A DNA stretch of 64,000 nucleotides from Piezodorus guildinii (lineage: Eukaryota; Arthropoda; Insecta; Hemiptera; Pentatomidae). The translations under genes were made by a program, and so were the position numbers. The notes below the pieces were generated by a model. The model had not been told where the DNA came from and did not search any database. It saw nothing but the letters and a program-made list of their open reading frames with translations. Below are positions 10,561 to 22,028 of the stretch, piece by piece; position 1 is the first letter of the stretch; every line of letters begins with the position of its first letter. The stretch lies in the NCBI GenBank assembly GCA_023052935.1, contig CM041297.1:97734484-97798483 (forward strand), read 5' to 3'.

Positions 10561-13352
10561 CTGAAAAATACAACACTTATTACAGGCAGCTGAAATTATA
10601 TAACAGTAGGTTAATGCCTTCCACCATCTTTTGTTAGTCTTCTTTTAGCTTTAAAAATTACATGAAGTATAATATTTTTTAAAATCTTGATACAATCAAA
10701 AAAATATAACAAATCAATAATTATACTTTTACATTTATTTATTTACAATGTCGTTATATTTTAAACGTATAAACCAGTTAGAATGAAGGAGAATGACATT
10801 TTTTTGTTTGATAAACATACAGTACATATACATTATTAATATACTACATAATATAATAATAAAACGTTTATTTGTATTTCAAACAGTTTTTATCCTGATA
10901 AAAATTATTTGATCTTGGGCGCTATACTCAGGAATAATAAATAATAAGAATTATCCCTACCACTATTTTCATTCGAACTGGTTTTATTACACAAAATATT
11001 AAATACGAAGATAACTCACAAAATGGACTTTTATTAATTATATCATTTCATGGCACTAATTGAAAAATTAACATTTGACATCAAATTAAATAAATTCGTA
11101 AAATTATGTTTTCATTTTATAGATCCAATAGAAAAATATATTAATTATTATTTAAGGAATCCTATGTATGTCTAAATTATGAACATTTTTAAAGTTTTCA
11201 ATATATATATATATATATATATTTATATTTAATCAAATGATTTGATATTGGATACATGCGTAATACATTTTTATTGAATTTAATCATTCGAATAATTTAT
11301 TTATTATTTTGTGACAAATCTCGATGATTTCTGATATCTTCAAACAAATGAGCTGGAAAAAACGTTTATGCATTGAACCGATATGACCAAAAAGACATAA
11401 CTGATCTGATTTATCTCATGTCGATTGGAAATCATCTATCTTCTATAAATAATTATAAACTATCTCACAGGCAATAACCGCTGAGGTTGTAAATAGGAAA
11501 ATTGTCAAAATTATTACCTAACTAAGTTGGTTTTTACTGAGTCACAAAATCGCATGACCCGAGTAGCGTTTGCATGAGTAAGGCCCGCTTCATGCGACTT
11601 GTTAAACGCCTTTGAGCCAATTTAAAAATGATTTTATCAAATACTTCTGAGCTAATGGAGGTTTCCTTTTGGGTAATTTATTATTTTTATCGCGGTATTA
11701 ATTCCAGAATTTACATTTTGGAAGAATGCCGTGGAATTGCTCGGTAACGGTTATAAAATGTGATGGAAAGACCTTTTAAAATTAAAAAATGTTTGTAGTC
11801 TTTCGCGGGTTATTAATCCTTTATAAGATAATTATCATAAAATTGAAGAAATAAAAGGTTTTCGAATTAAATCAATTAATTATAAATATCATGCAATATT
11901 ATATCGATATATAATATTTGGTAAAGATTATTATACCACTTCAACATTGTCATATTTGTTATAGTAACAACAAATTTTAAAAGAAGTAAATTGTTTTCCA
12001 TTGTTATAAAATTGAATACCAACGAAACTGTAATGTAGTTCAGTAATTGTTTTCAGCCATATTATTAACAGTAGTAAGAAAGTTATTGGAAAATGTAATT
12101 TTAATCAGTAGTCCATTGAAAAATAAAGAATAAATGAAGTTATCCAACGTAAAATAAAGTTTAAAATAATACATAAATATTAAATAGATATTGTTTATCT
12201 TATTGATGCTTCATTATTCTTAACATCTGAAGAAGATGTATTGTTTATATTAATTTTCCTTTTGATTATTTTGAAGACTACGTGATTTCTCATCTGAGTT
12301 TTGAAATCGTTTATTCAACATTTTATACTTTCATTTTATTTTTAGTCCGGTTGTTTTATCAATGCGTTCGTGCTCAGTTCATCCAATAGATCATTTATTA
12401 ATAAAATGTAAATTATATTATTATAATGATTAAATAATCATTAATTTGCACCCGTCTATTTTATTTGTGTATGACATTGCACATTAATAGGTATATACAA
12501 TATTCTGTTGTATTCATCAATATTTTTAAACAGTATAATTATTGATAATGTTTTGACCAATAATTAATAACAACACAATATATTATATGACATTATAATT
12601 TTAAATGTATATTAGCCATCCTCCGACGTTTAAGTTTTCTTAATTTACCAGGAAAACACCACGTTTTATAATATAACACAATATATTGATTCCAGGTTTA
12701 TTAATTGTTAATTTATATTGTTTTAAATAAAATAAGCGTGCTGTTACTACTACTTTGGAACAGGGCACCAAATGTAAAATAAACAAATTTAATATTTATT
12801 TTCATAATTTAATATTTGATCAGCTAAAAAAATATATATTTATTTATTATTATTAATTATTTAAAAATTTTTATTTAGACTTATGTTTTGGATAGTCTGA
12901 GGTAGAAATTGAGAATTTTACAATTGAGAACTGATTATAAATTAAATGATTTATACATAAACGTATACTCTTTACAGAAAAGAAAAATGATCAAAGTTTA
13001 AGTAAAATATAAGTTTCATTAATAATCGGACTTAGAATAAGAAAAAAGCTTAATTAGTAAAATTTTCATAAGAACCGCTTCAAATAACCCGTATATTAGA
13101 GTTATTAAACAATATTTGGGTTAACTAATTTATTACTTGAAACCTATGTTTATTAATTTTTAATAGTAATGATTAGCATATTATATTTTAAAAGATTAAT
13201 GACTCCTGATAAATAACTAATATTTTATTTACTAAGAGGTCTTTTCATTGCATCGTTTTGAGTTTTGAATTTACTATTCTATTTTTTAAATTTATGAAAT
13301 GTGAATTCCATATAAATATTTATAGATGAGGAAGATGGTTGGGGGTCCTCAA

Positions 13353-13515
13353 AAAGAAACACACATTAAATAGTAGTACTTATTTTAATTGTGTGCCGAC
13401 GTTTCGGCCAACATTGTGGACCTTCATCAGGGCTAAGAGAAATTAGAGAAACAACATAGGCCGAAACGTCGGCACATAATTAAAATAAGTACTACTATTT
13501 AATGTGTGTTTCTTT
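13353..13515. mobile_element. Short foldback element, 57-bp arms
   Basis: Left arm 13353-13409 and right arm 13459-13515 are inverted copies that differ at about one base. They share AAAGAAACACACATTAAATA, then GTAGTACTTATTTTAATT and GCCGACGTTTCGGCC. A 49-base centre separates them. The near identity suggests a young insertion or gene conversion between arms. The arm tip and centre together contain a hammerhead-like motif on the minus strand. Confidence 0.85.
13395..13433 (-). ncRNA. Hammerhead-ribozyme-like motif, copy 2
   Basis: On the minus strand the order is GCC, CTGATGAA, GGTC, CACAATGTT, GGCC, GAAACGTC, GGC. This gives stem I GCC/GGC, stem II GGUC/GGCC with one wobble pair, palindromic stem III ACGU, and a classical GUC cleavage triplet. 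As in copy 1, one extra residue (A) follows CUGAUGA. The same architecture with different stem sequences argues that structure, not just sequence, is kept. Confidence 0.45.
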
Positions 13516-14788
13516 CTAATGCCATATTCCATCTAATATTCTCAACGGTCAACTTTATTCCATTATTATAAATATTTATGGGTTTAGATGTTCATTTATT
13601 TTTTCTATATTGTTTTCCAATGATTTTTTTTCTCACTAAAGTTTTGTGTGATTAAACGTCAAATTATTAATGTCTTTACTGAGATGATTGTAGTATTGTT
13701 GAATATTTATAAAAATGTATTGTACGGGATTTTAATATAATATAATATATATAATTTTTTTTTTTTTTCACAAATGTTTTAATTTTATTATTGACTATTT
13801 AAGGTGGATTATTCTTCTCTTTTTCCAATAAACACTAAGAATTTCTCCTTTATGATCATTGAGCAGTTTGCCTTCAAGAACAGTTTAATAATAGACGAAT
13901 TCCCAAGCGCCATTACTGACTAAAATTAGCCGCCATGTTGTTGGGCATTAAACAATTTGTGAGGAGGCTGTTAGTGGCATGGGAATACTCAACTATTGAT
14001 GAAGCCCATCCCTGAGCGCATAATGCCACGTATAAATTTTAGTTAGGGCTACTTGCCCATTATGGGTCTCCTTTATGGGCAAGGGTTGTCATACCGTCTT
14101 CAACCGACATTTAGGGTGTACTTTTATTAACCAATTTATAGTTTGTTGGCATAGTATTATATTTCCACGCTGCTTCTTGAATTGTCTTCAACGAGCGCTT
14201 AACTGGCGGAAGTGTGTGAGGAACTATTATAATACATTTTATGTTCCTATAGACGAGTATCAATAGTATAATTTAAACATCCACATTGGGCTATTATTAA
14301 TCAAATATAATTAAATTCATTCATCTTTCAGGTTTTTATGTAGATTAGATATTACTTCAAAAATGTTAATTTATAAAATAATCTCATTATTATCTCATTT
14401 ACCAATATATATCCTTCAAATTATAATAATAATATTATGCTTCTAAAAATATACTTACGATTCTTTTTTTATGATAATGATTTAATATTATAAAAATTAT
14501 AATTTTGCCTAATTCTTTTTATTTTTTTTTTTTTTATAATATCCGACCATTTTTATTAGTTTGCACTATTATAATTTCCGTTTTATAATTTAATTCGGTT
14601 TATAATTGATTTGTAAATTATAATAGTACCATACAATTACTACGTATTTAAAAATGGGATTTTTTTATTTTTTATTAAGGATGTATAGTCGACTGTACAA
14701 ATTATTTTAGTAAAATAATCGGGAGTCAGTATATTTTTAATATTTTATTAGATTAGTATTACTTGAGGAAGATTTAGTTATTTATTCA

Positions 14789-15369
14789 TATTAAAACAGC
14801 ACATTTTTTCTTCTTCCTTATCTTTTTTATTTTCATTGTTACATAAATTGTCACATGTAATAGTCAACGTTTCGGGGCTTTTTTGCTATTATTAAGACTA
14901 AAAAGTTTTTTAAAAACATTTAATTTTAGTTACAATTTATTAAATACTTTTTTTCATAATATATAATTAACTTCAAATTACCTTTTTTTTATCTGTACAT
15001 TCCAATTTTTTATAGTTCACAGCTGCATCAGCATGTAAGGTTGACTATTGGCTCACTGTTTTTCTATTGTACAATTTACAAAGTTTGCAATAGAAAAACT
15101 GTGAGCCAACAGTCAACCTGATATGCTGATGCAGCTGTGAGCTATAGAAAATTAGAATGTACAGATAAAAAAAAAATAATTTGAAGTTAATTATATATAT
15201 AAAAAAACTAGTTAATAAATTGTAACTAAAAGCAAAATGTTTTAAAAAAAAATTGTTAGTCTTGATAATGGGGAAAAAGCCCTGAAACGTTGACTACAAC
15301 ATGTGACAATTTGTGTAACAATGAAAATAAAAAAGATAAGGAAGAAGAGAAAATGTGTTGTTTTAATAT
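14789..15369. mobile_element. Large foldback palindrome, about 280-bp arms
   Basis: Left arm 14789-15070 and right arm 15087-15369 are inverted copies around a centre of about 16 bases. Matched landmarks include TTAAAACAGCACATTTT at the outer edge, GTCAACGTTTC.GGGCTTTTT, and TTGGCTCACAGTTTTTCTAT or a close variant at the inner edge. It has no open frame. Both arms contain a decayed version of the GAAACGTT box (for example GCCCTGAAACGTTGAC near 15280). Confidence 0.85.
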
Positions 15370-15492
15370 TTTAATTTTGCCAACGTTTCCGCTCAAAACT
15401 TTGAGCCATCATCAGTGCATTATTGTGCCATGTCCAAGCATAAAACTCAGTGTTATAAGCTTGAGCCGAAACGTCGCCAAAATTAAAGTATT
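15365..15492. repeat. Small inverted repeat with hammerhead-like motif
   Basis: AATATTTTAATTTTGCCAACG at the left (15365-15398, in part) is inverted at 15459-15492 (CGTCGCCAAAATTAAAGTATT in part), with arms of about 34 bases and a 60-base centre. It overlaps the edge of the large palindrome by a few bases. It has the same plan as the 13353-13515 element. Confidence 0.75.
15378..15419 (-). ncRNA. Hammerhead-ribozyme-like motif, copy 3
   Basis: On the minus strand TGC, ACTGATGATG, GCTCAAA, GT, TTTGAGC, GGAAACGTTG, GCA. Stem II is a perfect 7-bp helix, stem I is TGC/GCA, and the core boxes and palindromic ACGU are kept. Unpaired residues flank stem II on both sides, so activity is less likely than for copies 1 and 2. 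Confidence 0.35.
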
Positions 15493-18400
15493 AAAAAAAA
15501 GACTGACTCCCGATTATTTCCAACCATCAAAGATTTTTTTTTTTTTTTTTAAGAGTAGATAGAGTATCTTAATAATACTAATTTATAAAACAATTAAAAA
15601 AATAAATGAATGTTTGATAATAATTTTATATTGCTGAAAATGGCCTTAAATTTAATTATATTTAAATGTTATTATTATTATGTCTGTTTATATGTCAACA
15701 CTATTTTAATTTTTATTATTCATAGCGATTTAAAAATTACTATTTCTTATTGCTTTAAATTGTTAAACTAATTTTAAAAAAGAAGAAAGTATATTGTTAA
15801 ATTTAAAATTGAACGAATTATAATGTGTTGATAATATTATAATTGTTGATTTTAAGTTGAAAATTATTTTTAAGGTTAATGTAGTTCACTATATTAAGAT
15901 TTCAATTTATACATACTGTAACTTTATTGCTTAAAAATTAAATAAATACTCTTAATTTATTGAAACAAGTTTTTAATGTATCTATCTTGAACTATCTAAT
16001 GAAACTAATATTGTAACATTAGTGTCATTCTAAATATGCATTCTTATATTTTATCCTTATTTTTATGATTAAGAATTAAATAGCTTTTATTAGTTCCTTT
16101 AATATATTTTAATTTATTTAAAAATTATAATTTATTGGCAGTAGTAATCACTCAAAATACCTAATAAAAAAATTTAAAAAACACCAAGAAATAGCACTTG
16201 TTATTCTATAAAAAAATAAACATAATAGATTTTCATATAGTTACTATTTGTCAAAGATATAATATCCTATTTATTTTGTTAATAATATATTAAATAAGAT
16301 TTAATAAGACATATATTGTCCAATTACTTCTTAAAGAATGGCGTCACATAAAAAAGCCATATAACCGATTATTACACATTATTATTTTCACGAGCATTAT
16401 TTTTTATAAATTAATTATAGCTTTTTTATAGGTAAGTAAATGCGTCTGTTATTAAATATGAAATATGTAAAACAATACGAGAATATATTTTTAATGCGGT
16501 TTAATAATCATAATTATTATTACGAATTAGTTTATTTATGAAATAAATGAATAAAATTATCTTCTTATAATAATATGTCAGCTGATATTTATTATAAAAC
16601 CGTTTAATAATTATTAGGTAGTAATGGATAACTATCAAGTGTTAAGTAACCTCATTGAAATACGGAAATAGTATTTTTATCTAAACTGATATAACAATAA
16701 TAATAATTTCACCCATTAAATATACATTTATTTTACTTCTTAATTAATATTAAATAATTTTACCATATAAACAAAATAAATGAGATTACAAAGTCCGGTT
16801 ATAGTATGATTTTATGTTTTTTAAATTTACTCAGGGAAGAAATTAATTTGTATTTTCTTAAAACTGAAATGTAAAAAAGAGTAATAAATCGAAATAGTCT
16901 TTAAGACACAAAAAAAGTTTTTTTCGAAGAATTGCATCTTAATTAGATTGCCTTTTACAAATTATGAGGTGGCATCATATATAAATAAGTTAATTTGCAT
17001 ATAATTATAACTTACAGAATTCATTTACCAGTGATCTTAAAAAACATTTTTCTTATAGTTTAAAACAGTATTTAACAACAGAATAATTGTTTTATGATCA
17101 GATAAATTAATTATTTTATAGGATTAATAATTTATATGGCTAGCTTATATTAAGAACCATGTTGGTGAAAATAACACTAACCGGCTGTAATATTTTATTT
17201 ATCATTTGGATAAATATAATTTATGACTATTATGATTCCTATTTTACGCCATCAGTTTATTTATTGTATTTCATTCATAAAATTAAATTGTTATAAAAAA
17301 AACTGTAAATAGCGATTTTATCTTCTCATTAATTTATATAACAAAAGATCTGGTATAATAATCTGGTTATAGATAGATATGTTATAAAAGTCTATTAACA
17401 CAATAGTTCGAAAAAAGCCACTGTTCGTTTCTAGTGTGTATTAAATAAAATCAATTATATTTAGGAGCTATATAAATTAAATAACCAACTGTCGATGTAA
17501 ATAAAGTAAACATCAAGGCGTTAATATTGACAGATTCTGGTGTTTATATGAGCCTGTGAGTTGACAAATTAAAAGCCACGCCAAATTGAATAACAATATA
17601 ACACTTGATAAGAAACAAAACCGAAAAAAATATACAAACAGAAGTTAATGGGCATCCGAGCTATTTAACGTAGCTTGTTTATTGACACTGAGTATCATGA
17701 TGATTATTTCAATGGCAAAATGACAGCTAACTTTTAATTGTTGAGATAAAATCAGTTATGTTTTTGAGCATGCCAGTTGTTTTCATCGGCGCTTTTTCCA
17801 GTTTTTGGTAGCTATTTGTTTATTGATAAAATTTATCCAGCAAAGGTTAAAGTAATAATTCGTTATTCATATTCAGATCACTTTCAAATTAACTGACAAC
17901 ATAATGGTTGGTATGAATAACTCTATGCTCGACATAATTCGACAAATCGACATTACAAATCATCCTATTTGAATACTATACTACAAAGACAATATAACAA
18001 ATCGCTCCCAATGACATAGAATTGATTATTGAATTAATGAAAAATTACTAGCAACCAGTTCAATTATTCATGAGGAAAACCAGCCGGCTGGAATTACAGT
18101 CTGAGGCGATATCAGGTATATATCGGCCTCATAAGTGTAACATATTATTAACTATTATGACTATAATTAGTTTAATTAATTTAAATGTTTTAAATTTCAT
18201 TGCTCATTCTAATGTATATTTGATTGTATATAGTATAAACGTAGATAATTGAATGATACTTCGATGCCTTTAAGTTTTTAATTGAATAGTTAGATTCAAT
18301 TAAAGATAAAAATCAGGTAACTAATGAAAGTGAAATAGGCGTTTACAATCATAATGGGAAGAAAGTGAGACAGAACAAGTAGATGACACTGACAAGAGGC

Positions 18401-18609
18401 CAGAAAAAGCCTGGGGACAATGCAAACCTCGGTCCTGCTGTTTTATTGTCACATTTATGGTTAGTTTTATGGTTTTGGGTGGTGGGGGTAGGCTGGGGAC
18501 CTCAACTGCCGGCGTTGAGCCCGGTTAGTGTTAGTAGGTTATTGCCACTGGGAGCGGTTAATTTTATTGCCCATTATTTACTATAGCATAATGTGTTCCT
18601 CTTGCTTAC

Positions 18610-19171
18610 CAGTGATTGACATCCACGGGTACCTGGGTATGTCAGGTATGGGTTGTCCAGCGGCGGCTGTGACTTGGGTCGTACAAGAGCTGAGCGGGTC
18701 TGCGGAGGCGGCTGCCGCTTGGTGGTAGAACTGGGCCGCTGCTGCCATCGAGGCGGAGGCGGCAGACACGGAGGCCGCGGATGCTCCGTTCTGGTGGTGC
18801 AAGGAGTACATGCTGTCCGTGCTACCGGTGTACCTGCACGACTTGTCACCGCCCGTCGCGGCGTCCACCACCGCTGCCAATGCAGAGCTTGGAGAACTGA
18901 AAGCACCCATCGTACCTGTGGCAGCTCCTGCGAACAGTCCTTGCTGGTGCTGGTGGTGGTGGGCCGCCACGTAGGGGTACATCCTCGAAGCCGAAGAGAC
19001 CAACGAAGGCGGTGGCGACGACGATGAGGATGAGGAATTGTTGGTGGCCGTACTGCTGTAGTTGACAGCCGAAGGAGAGTCCGACGTGGTCGTGATGACA
19101 GGATTCAGCAGCTGATGATGGTATTGCTGATGGTACTTAGGTAGCATACTATCTATTATAAACTTGCTCAT
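18610..19171 (-). CDS. abd-A: abdominal-A coding exon 1 (Hox protein N-terminus)
   Basis: This exon encodes 187 complete residues plus one base of the next codon, ending at G|GTAAGC. The start is ATG with the conserved MSKFIIDSMLPKY N-terminus (Drosophila MSKFVFDSMLPKY). Low-complexity Ser/Pro (about 45-60), the conserved RMYPYV segment (63-68), His/Gln runs, DKSCRYTGSTDSMYS (109-122), and Ala/Ser runs with QFYHQA follow. The hexapeptide PRYPWM (YPWM at 181-184) comes next, then SIT. YPWM contacts Extradenticle/Pbx. Abd-A is a nuclear transcription factor that specifies abdominal segments. The homeodomain is encoded elsewhere. The hexapeptide, N-terminus and the TDWM continuation in the microexon separate it from Ubx and Antp. 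GC content is higher than in the neighbouring introns. Confidence 0.96.
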
Positions 19172-19700
19172 CCTTCACACCATTATAAAACTCGAGCGCG
19201 TAGACACACTATAACCCGCCGGCTAACCTGACTCTTAATGTAGGGGTGCACTTGTACGAATCCTTTATGGCCGTGGAGTAGGGGGAAGAGTGTGCGAGGC
19301 CTGGTGGCCATGCCGGGGGCCTTCCCCCCCTCCGCCTCGGCCAATCCCGTTCGAGCTCGGCTCTCCTCTCGGCCAATCGGCTCTCGCCTTCCCCCTCCCT
19401 TCGATTCCGTCGCCTGGAGCCACAAAACCCTGGTCGTTTTTCGTTCGATACGCTCGGTGGCGACGGTGTCCCTATCTCTTGGCAGCCCGAGTGACCAGGG
19501 CCCTGTCGACAATCGATAAACAGGTGACTGAGGGCTCAATGGAAGGTGTGGCCTCTAGCAGTTTAATGACAGCCGGGTCACAATAAAAACCTCTTTTATT
19601 GCCACTCGTAAATATGATCACCACTCTCTCGACCACGTGCTCCTCCCGCCACTCTTTGTTGGTAAACTAATTCAGAGGCGATAAAAGAGAAAAGTTATAA
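19172..19700 (-). promoter_or_regulatory. abd-A: Probable abd-A leader and promoter region
   Basis: A GC-richer block lies immediately upstream of the abd-A start codon on the minus strand. It includes purine-rich tracts and a tiny upstream ATG (ATGGTGTGA) just before the true start. Near 19581-19601 is a perfect palindrome CAATAAAA-ACCTC-TTTTATTG, two facing sites of the type bound by Caudal and posterior Hox proteins. An E-box CACGTG lies at 19634-19639. No clear TATA box or initiator could be fixed, so the transcription start is unknown. Confidence 0.5.
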
Positions 19701-19830
19701 ACTACAGAGTACTACGAAAAAATAATAAAAGGAAAGATAAACAAATCATGCAAAAGAAGAGCTGGTAAGATGGAACTAACCCACCACCATAGTGACTACT
19801 TCACCAAGCTACTGAGGAACAGGCACTTAC

Positions 19831-19860
19831 CATCTCATTGTAATCCATTCACTCCCGTAC
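19831..19860 (-). other. Candidate 30-nt upstream exon
   Basis: On the minus strand ATTTTTTTCCAG precedes 30 bases and GTAAGTGCC follows, a strong acceptor/donor pair in the direction of abd-A transcription and about 660 bases upstream of its start codon. The segment contains ATGGATTACAATGAGATG. It is best explained as a short 5' UTR exon of abd-A or of an upstream noncoding transcript. The matching acceptor in the exon 1 leader was not clear. Confidence 0.35.
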
Positions 19861-20584
19861 CTGGAAAAAAATATAAGGACTGATTAGTTATTTTTATTGT
19901 TATCCAATGCAACATTAATTGTATAAGTAACTTAATTGGTTTAAGTAGTGTATATATAACTTAATGAACAATTATAATTATGTAATAAATGAAGGAATAA
20001 TTACATCATTAACTTTCGTCTTGATTAAAGATATGTATAAGAACTTTTTCATTATCTATTAGTTTTTCGACAAGTTTACGCTACCATTTGTTTTATCCCA
20101 GTGGATGATATTTATATTATTTATTTATTTTTTAAAAATATTTTTACATCATAAACTTGTCAACTTAACTATGCACGAGGCAAATTTACAATTCTGTCTG
20201 TCTATTTGCTGAGCTGACTTGTAAATAACATCTCTCTCTGTAAGTTATTTTCAATTGTCGTGATGAAGTATATAATTAGTAAAATCTTAAAAATATATAC
20301 TAAAGCCTATTAGGCTGAACATTACTGTCAAATTAATGAAAATTCTATTTGTTATCGTACAAAAAGTAAATGTCTTTGGGCACTTTAAGGAGTCAAAAGT
20401 AAACAATCCACAAGTATTTTGGTAGCAGTAACAGTTTGATATATTAATTTAATTATTAATTATAATTATCGTGTTATAACTATGTTTTTTATCTTTACTT
20501 ATACACAGTGGGTAATTGTGTTTTACCTAAATCATATAACAAATATTTATCTACTTATTGGAGTATAGCTATTATGATAATATA
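19861..20584. other. Upstream flank, no gene seen
   Basis: AT-rich sequence with no recognised transposon or coding region. It could contain abd-A regulatory DNA. Confidence 0.4.
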
Positions 20585-20720
20585 CTTTTTTTTTCTCTTC
20601 ATATCTAGATTCACGCCTGTTAGAATGTATCTGATAATCAGCAAATGTGCTGTAAAAATTGAGATCAGGCAGCATCAGCAGCAGCAGCACCCTTTCCTTG
20701 GCTTTAATTTATAACATCCT
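20585..20720 (-). mobile_element. Jockey-like family 2, 3' UTR fragment
   Basis: In reverse orientation, AAATTAAAGCC.AG...GGGTGCTGCTGC and GATTATCAGAT..ATTCTAACAG, GCGTGAAT match the stretch 28975-29045, which is the 3' end of a copy that still encodes reverse transcriptase sequence. The CAGCAGCAG run on the plus strand is part of this tail. Confidence 0.65.
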
Positions 20721-21446
20721 AGTTTCATATTTCAAAACAATTACAAAATTAAGTAAATAAGGTTGTTAGCAGTAACATTTATCATCGACATGGTTTATCG
20801 AGATTTTCAATCAGACAGATGAAATCTCAAGTTTCTTTTCACCTCCTGGATTCTAACAGTGGTAAGAAATTGTGATTAGCGTTGGTACAGTAAGGCGAGA
20901 TAAGCATACATTTATTGTGCAACTGTTCAATTTCATCATTGATGATTGGTGAACTGAAAATGTGTTAAGATGTCTAATCAGGCGGATTTCAGCAGTCCAA
21001 AAAAAAAAAATAATAAATAAAAAAAAGTAGATTTATTATTCTCAGTTGATGGAATAGGATACATTATTATTATTACGATAAGCAAAATTAGTTATCCAAA
21101 CTGTATTTGGAATTTTCTGACACGTTTTATGAGCAAATATTTCCAGTTTAATCAAATATCTGGCAGATATGATGAAAAGTTGTAATAAATAATAATTTTA
21201 ATAAATTTGTTCGATGACAAAAGGTCTAAAAATAAATAATAACGTAATGGATTTCATCTTGAAATTAATCATAAAATTCTCGAAAAACTTTAGTATCTTT
21301 AAAAAGATATTATCAATATTATAATCGAGTATATAGTATCATATTTATGCAGAGCACAACAAAACAAATAATTTTCTTCTCCCTTAATATATTCATTGAA
21401 AACTAAATTTCAGATGACAGTAACAATTGTGTACCACGCTGTAATT

Positions 21447-21997
21447 AAAAAAAAAATCTGGTGCGGGCAACACACGACTTTCACTTACCTCGATTTTTAA
21501 AATCAATGAAAAAATTTTCAAATACAGTTAGAGATAAAAATACGTGAAACTATTAAGGAATTAATCAAATTGAATTTATATAGAAACATGTGTTTTATTA
21601 AAAAATCTATTATATTATTATATAAAATAATCAGTTAGTTTTATCTTCTTCTCATCACTCTCTATTAACTTCTAAAAGCTTGTGTATCAGATCATATTTT
21701 TTCTAAAATCTTTAGCTTTCCAACGGTATATCATACATATATATTACTGCTCTTATGTTCAAAAACGAAAAATTTCATTAAAAATATATTTTTTCTCTTT
21801 TCTCCTTTAGTTGATTATCGAATTCATTCAATAATCAACTAAAGAAAATCGAAAAAAGGTGCAAAATGCATGGTATAAAGTGCCTCTTCTGGTAAGCTCA
21901 TTTTGATGAAAAAAGTTTTGTCACGTCTCGGGCGTATAGTTGTCTTAAATATGAAATTTCAGTTTCATAGGACTTACCCTTTCCGCCCGGGAGTTAC

Positions 21998-22028
<31 letters not shown>

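Larger units (their letters stand above)
14713..15519. mobile_element. Outer inverted repeat enclosing foldback cluster
   Basis: AAATAATCGGGAGTCAGT near 14713 is inverted as ACTGACTCCCGATTATTT ending near 15519 (one mismatch), each followed inward by a T/A-rich run with TAATATTTTA or TAAAGTATTA. These outer arms bracket the large palindrome at 14789-15369 and the small inverted repeat at 15365-15492. A parent element later invaded by a second foldback is the simplest reading. Confidence 0.6.
10561..18609 (-). other. abd-A: abd-A intron 1
   Basis: A phase-1 intron of about 8.05 kb bounded by the GTAAGC donor of exon 1 and the TTTTTCAG acceptor of the microexon. It is AT-rich. The only structured content recognised is the foldback cluster at 13.35-13.52 and 14.71-15.52 kb. 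Stretches 10561-13350, 13516-14712 and 15520-18609 contain no gene or mobile element that I can identify. The last of these, next to exon 1, is free of recognised transposons and is a natural place for intronic enhancers, but no specific site is claimed. Confidence 0.85.

Noticed and set aside
18653..19027. Plus-strand open frame opposite abd-A exon 1
   Set aside because: It is the antisense shadow of the Ala/Ser/His-rich abd-A exon, with Cys/Arg/Gly-rich translation and no motif.
19183..19539. 118-codon open frame just upstream of abd-A on the same strand
   Set aside because: It is Arg/Pro/Gly-rich in a GC-rich leader, has no family resemblance and ends before the abd-A ATG. GC-rich DNA opens frames by chance. 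It could matter only as an upstream ORF if transcribed.
20508..20714. Plus-strand frame with Gln/His run
   Set aside because: The CAG run belongs to the 3' UTR of a reverse-oriented Jockey-like element shared with 28975-29045.
21812..21845. Hairpin TTAGTTGATTAT / ATAATCAACTAA as a terminator or miRNA
   Set aside because: It lies inside a family M copy, where other copies show only a weak version. A bacterial-type terminator is irrelevant in an insect genome and the stem is too short for a miRNA precursor.
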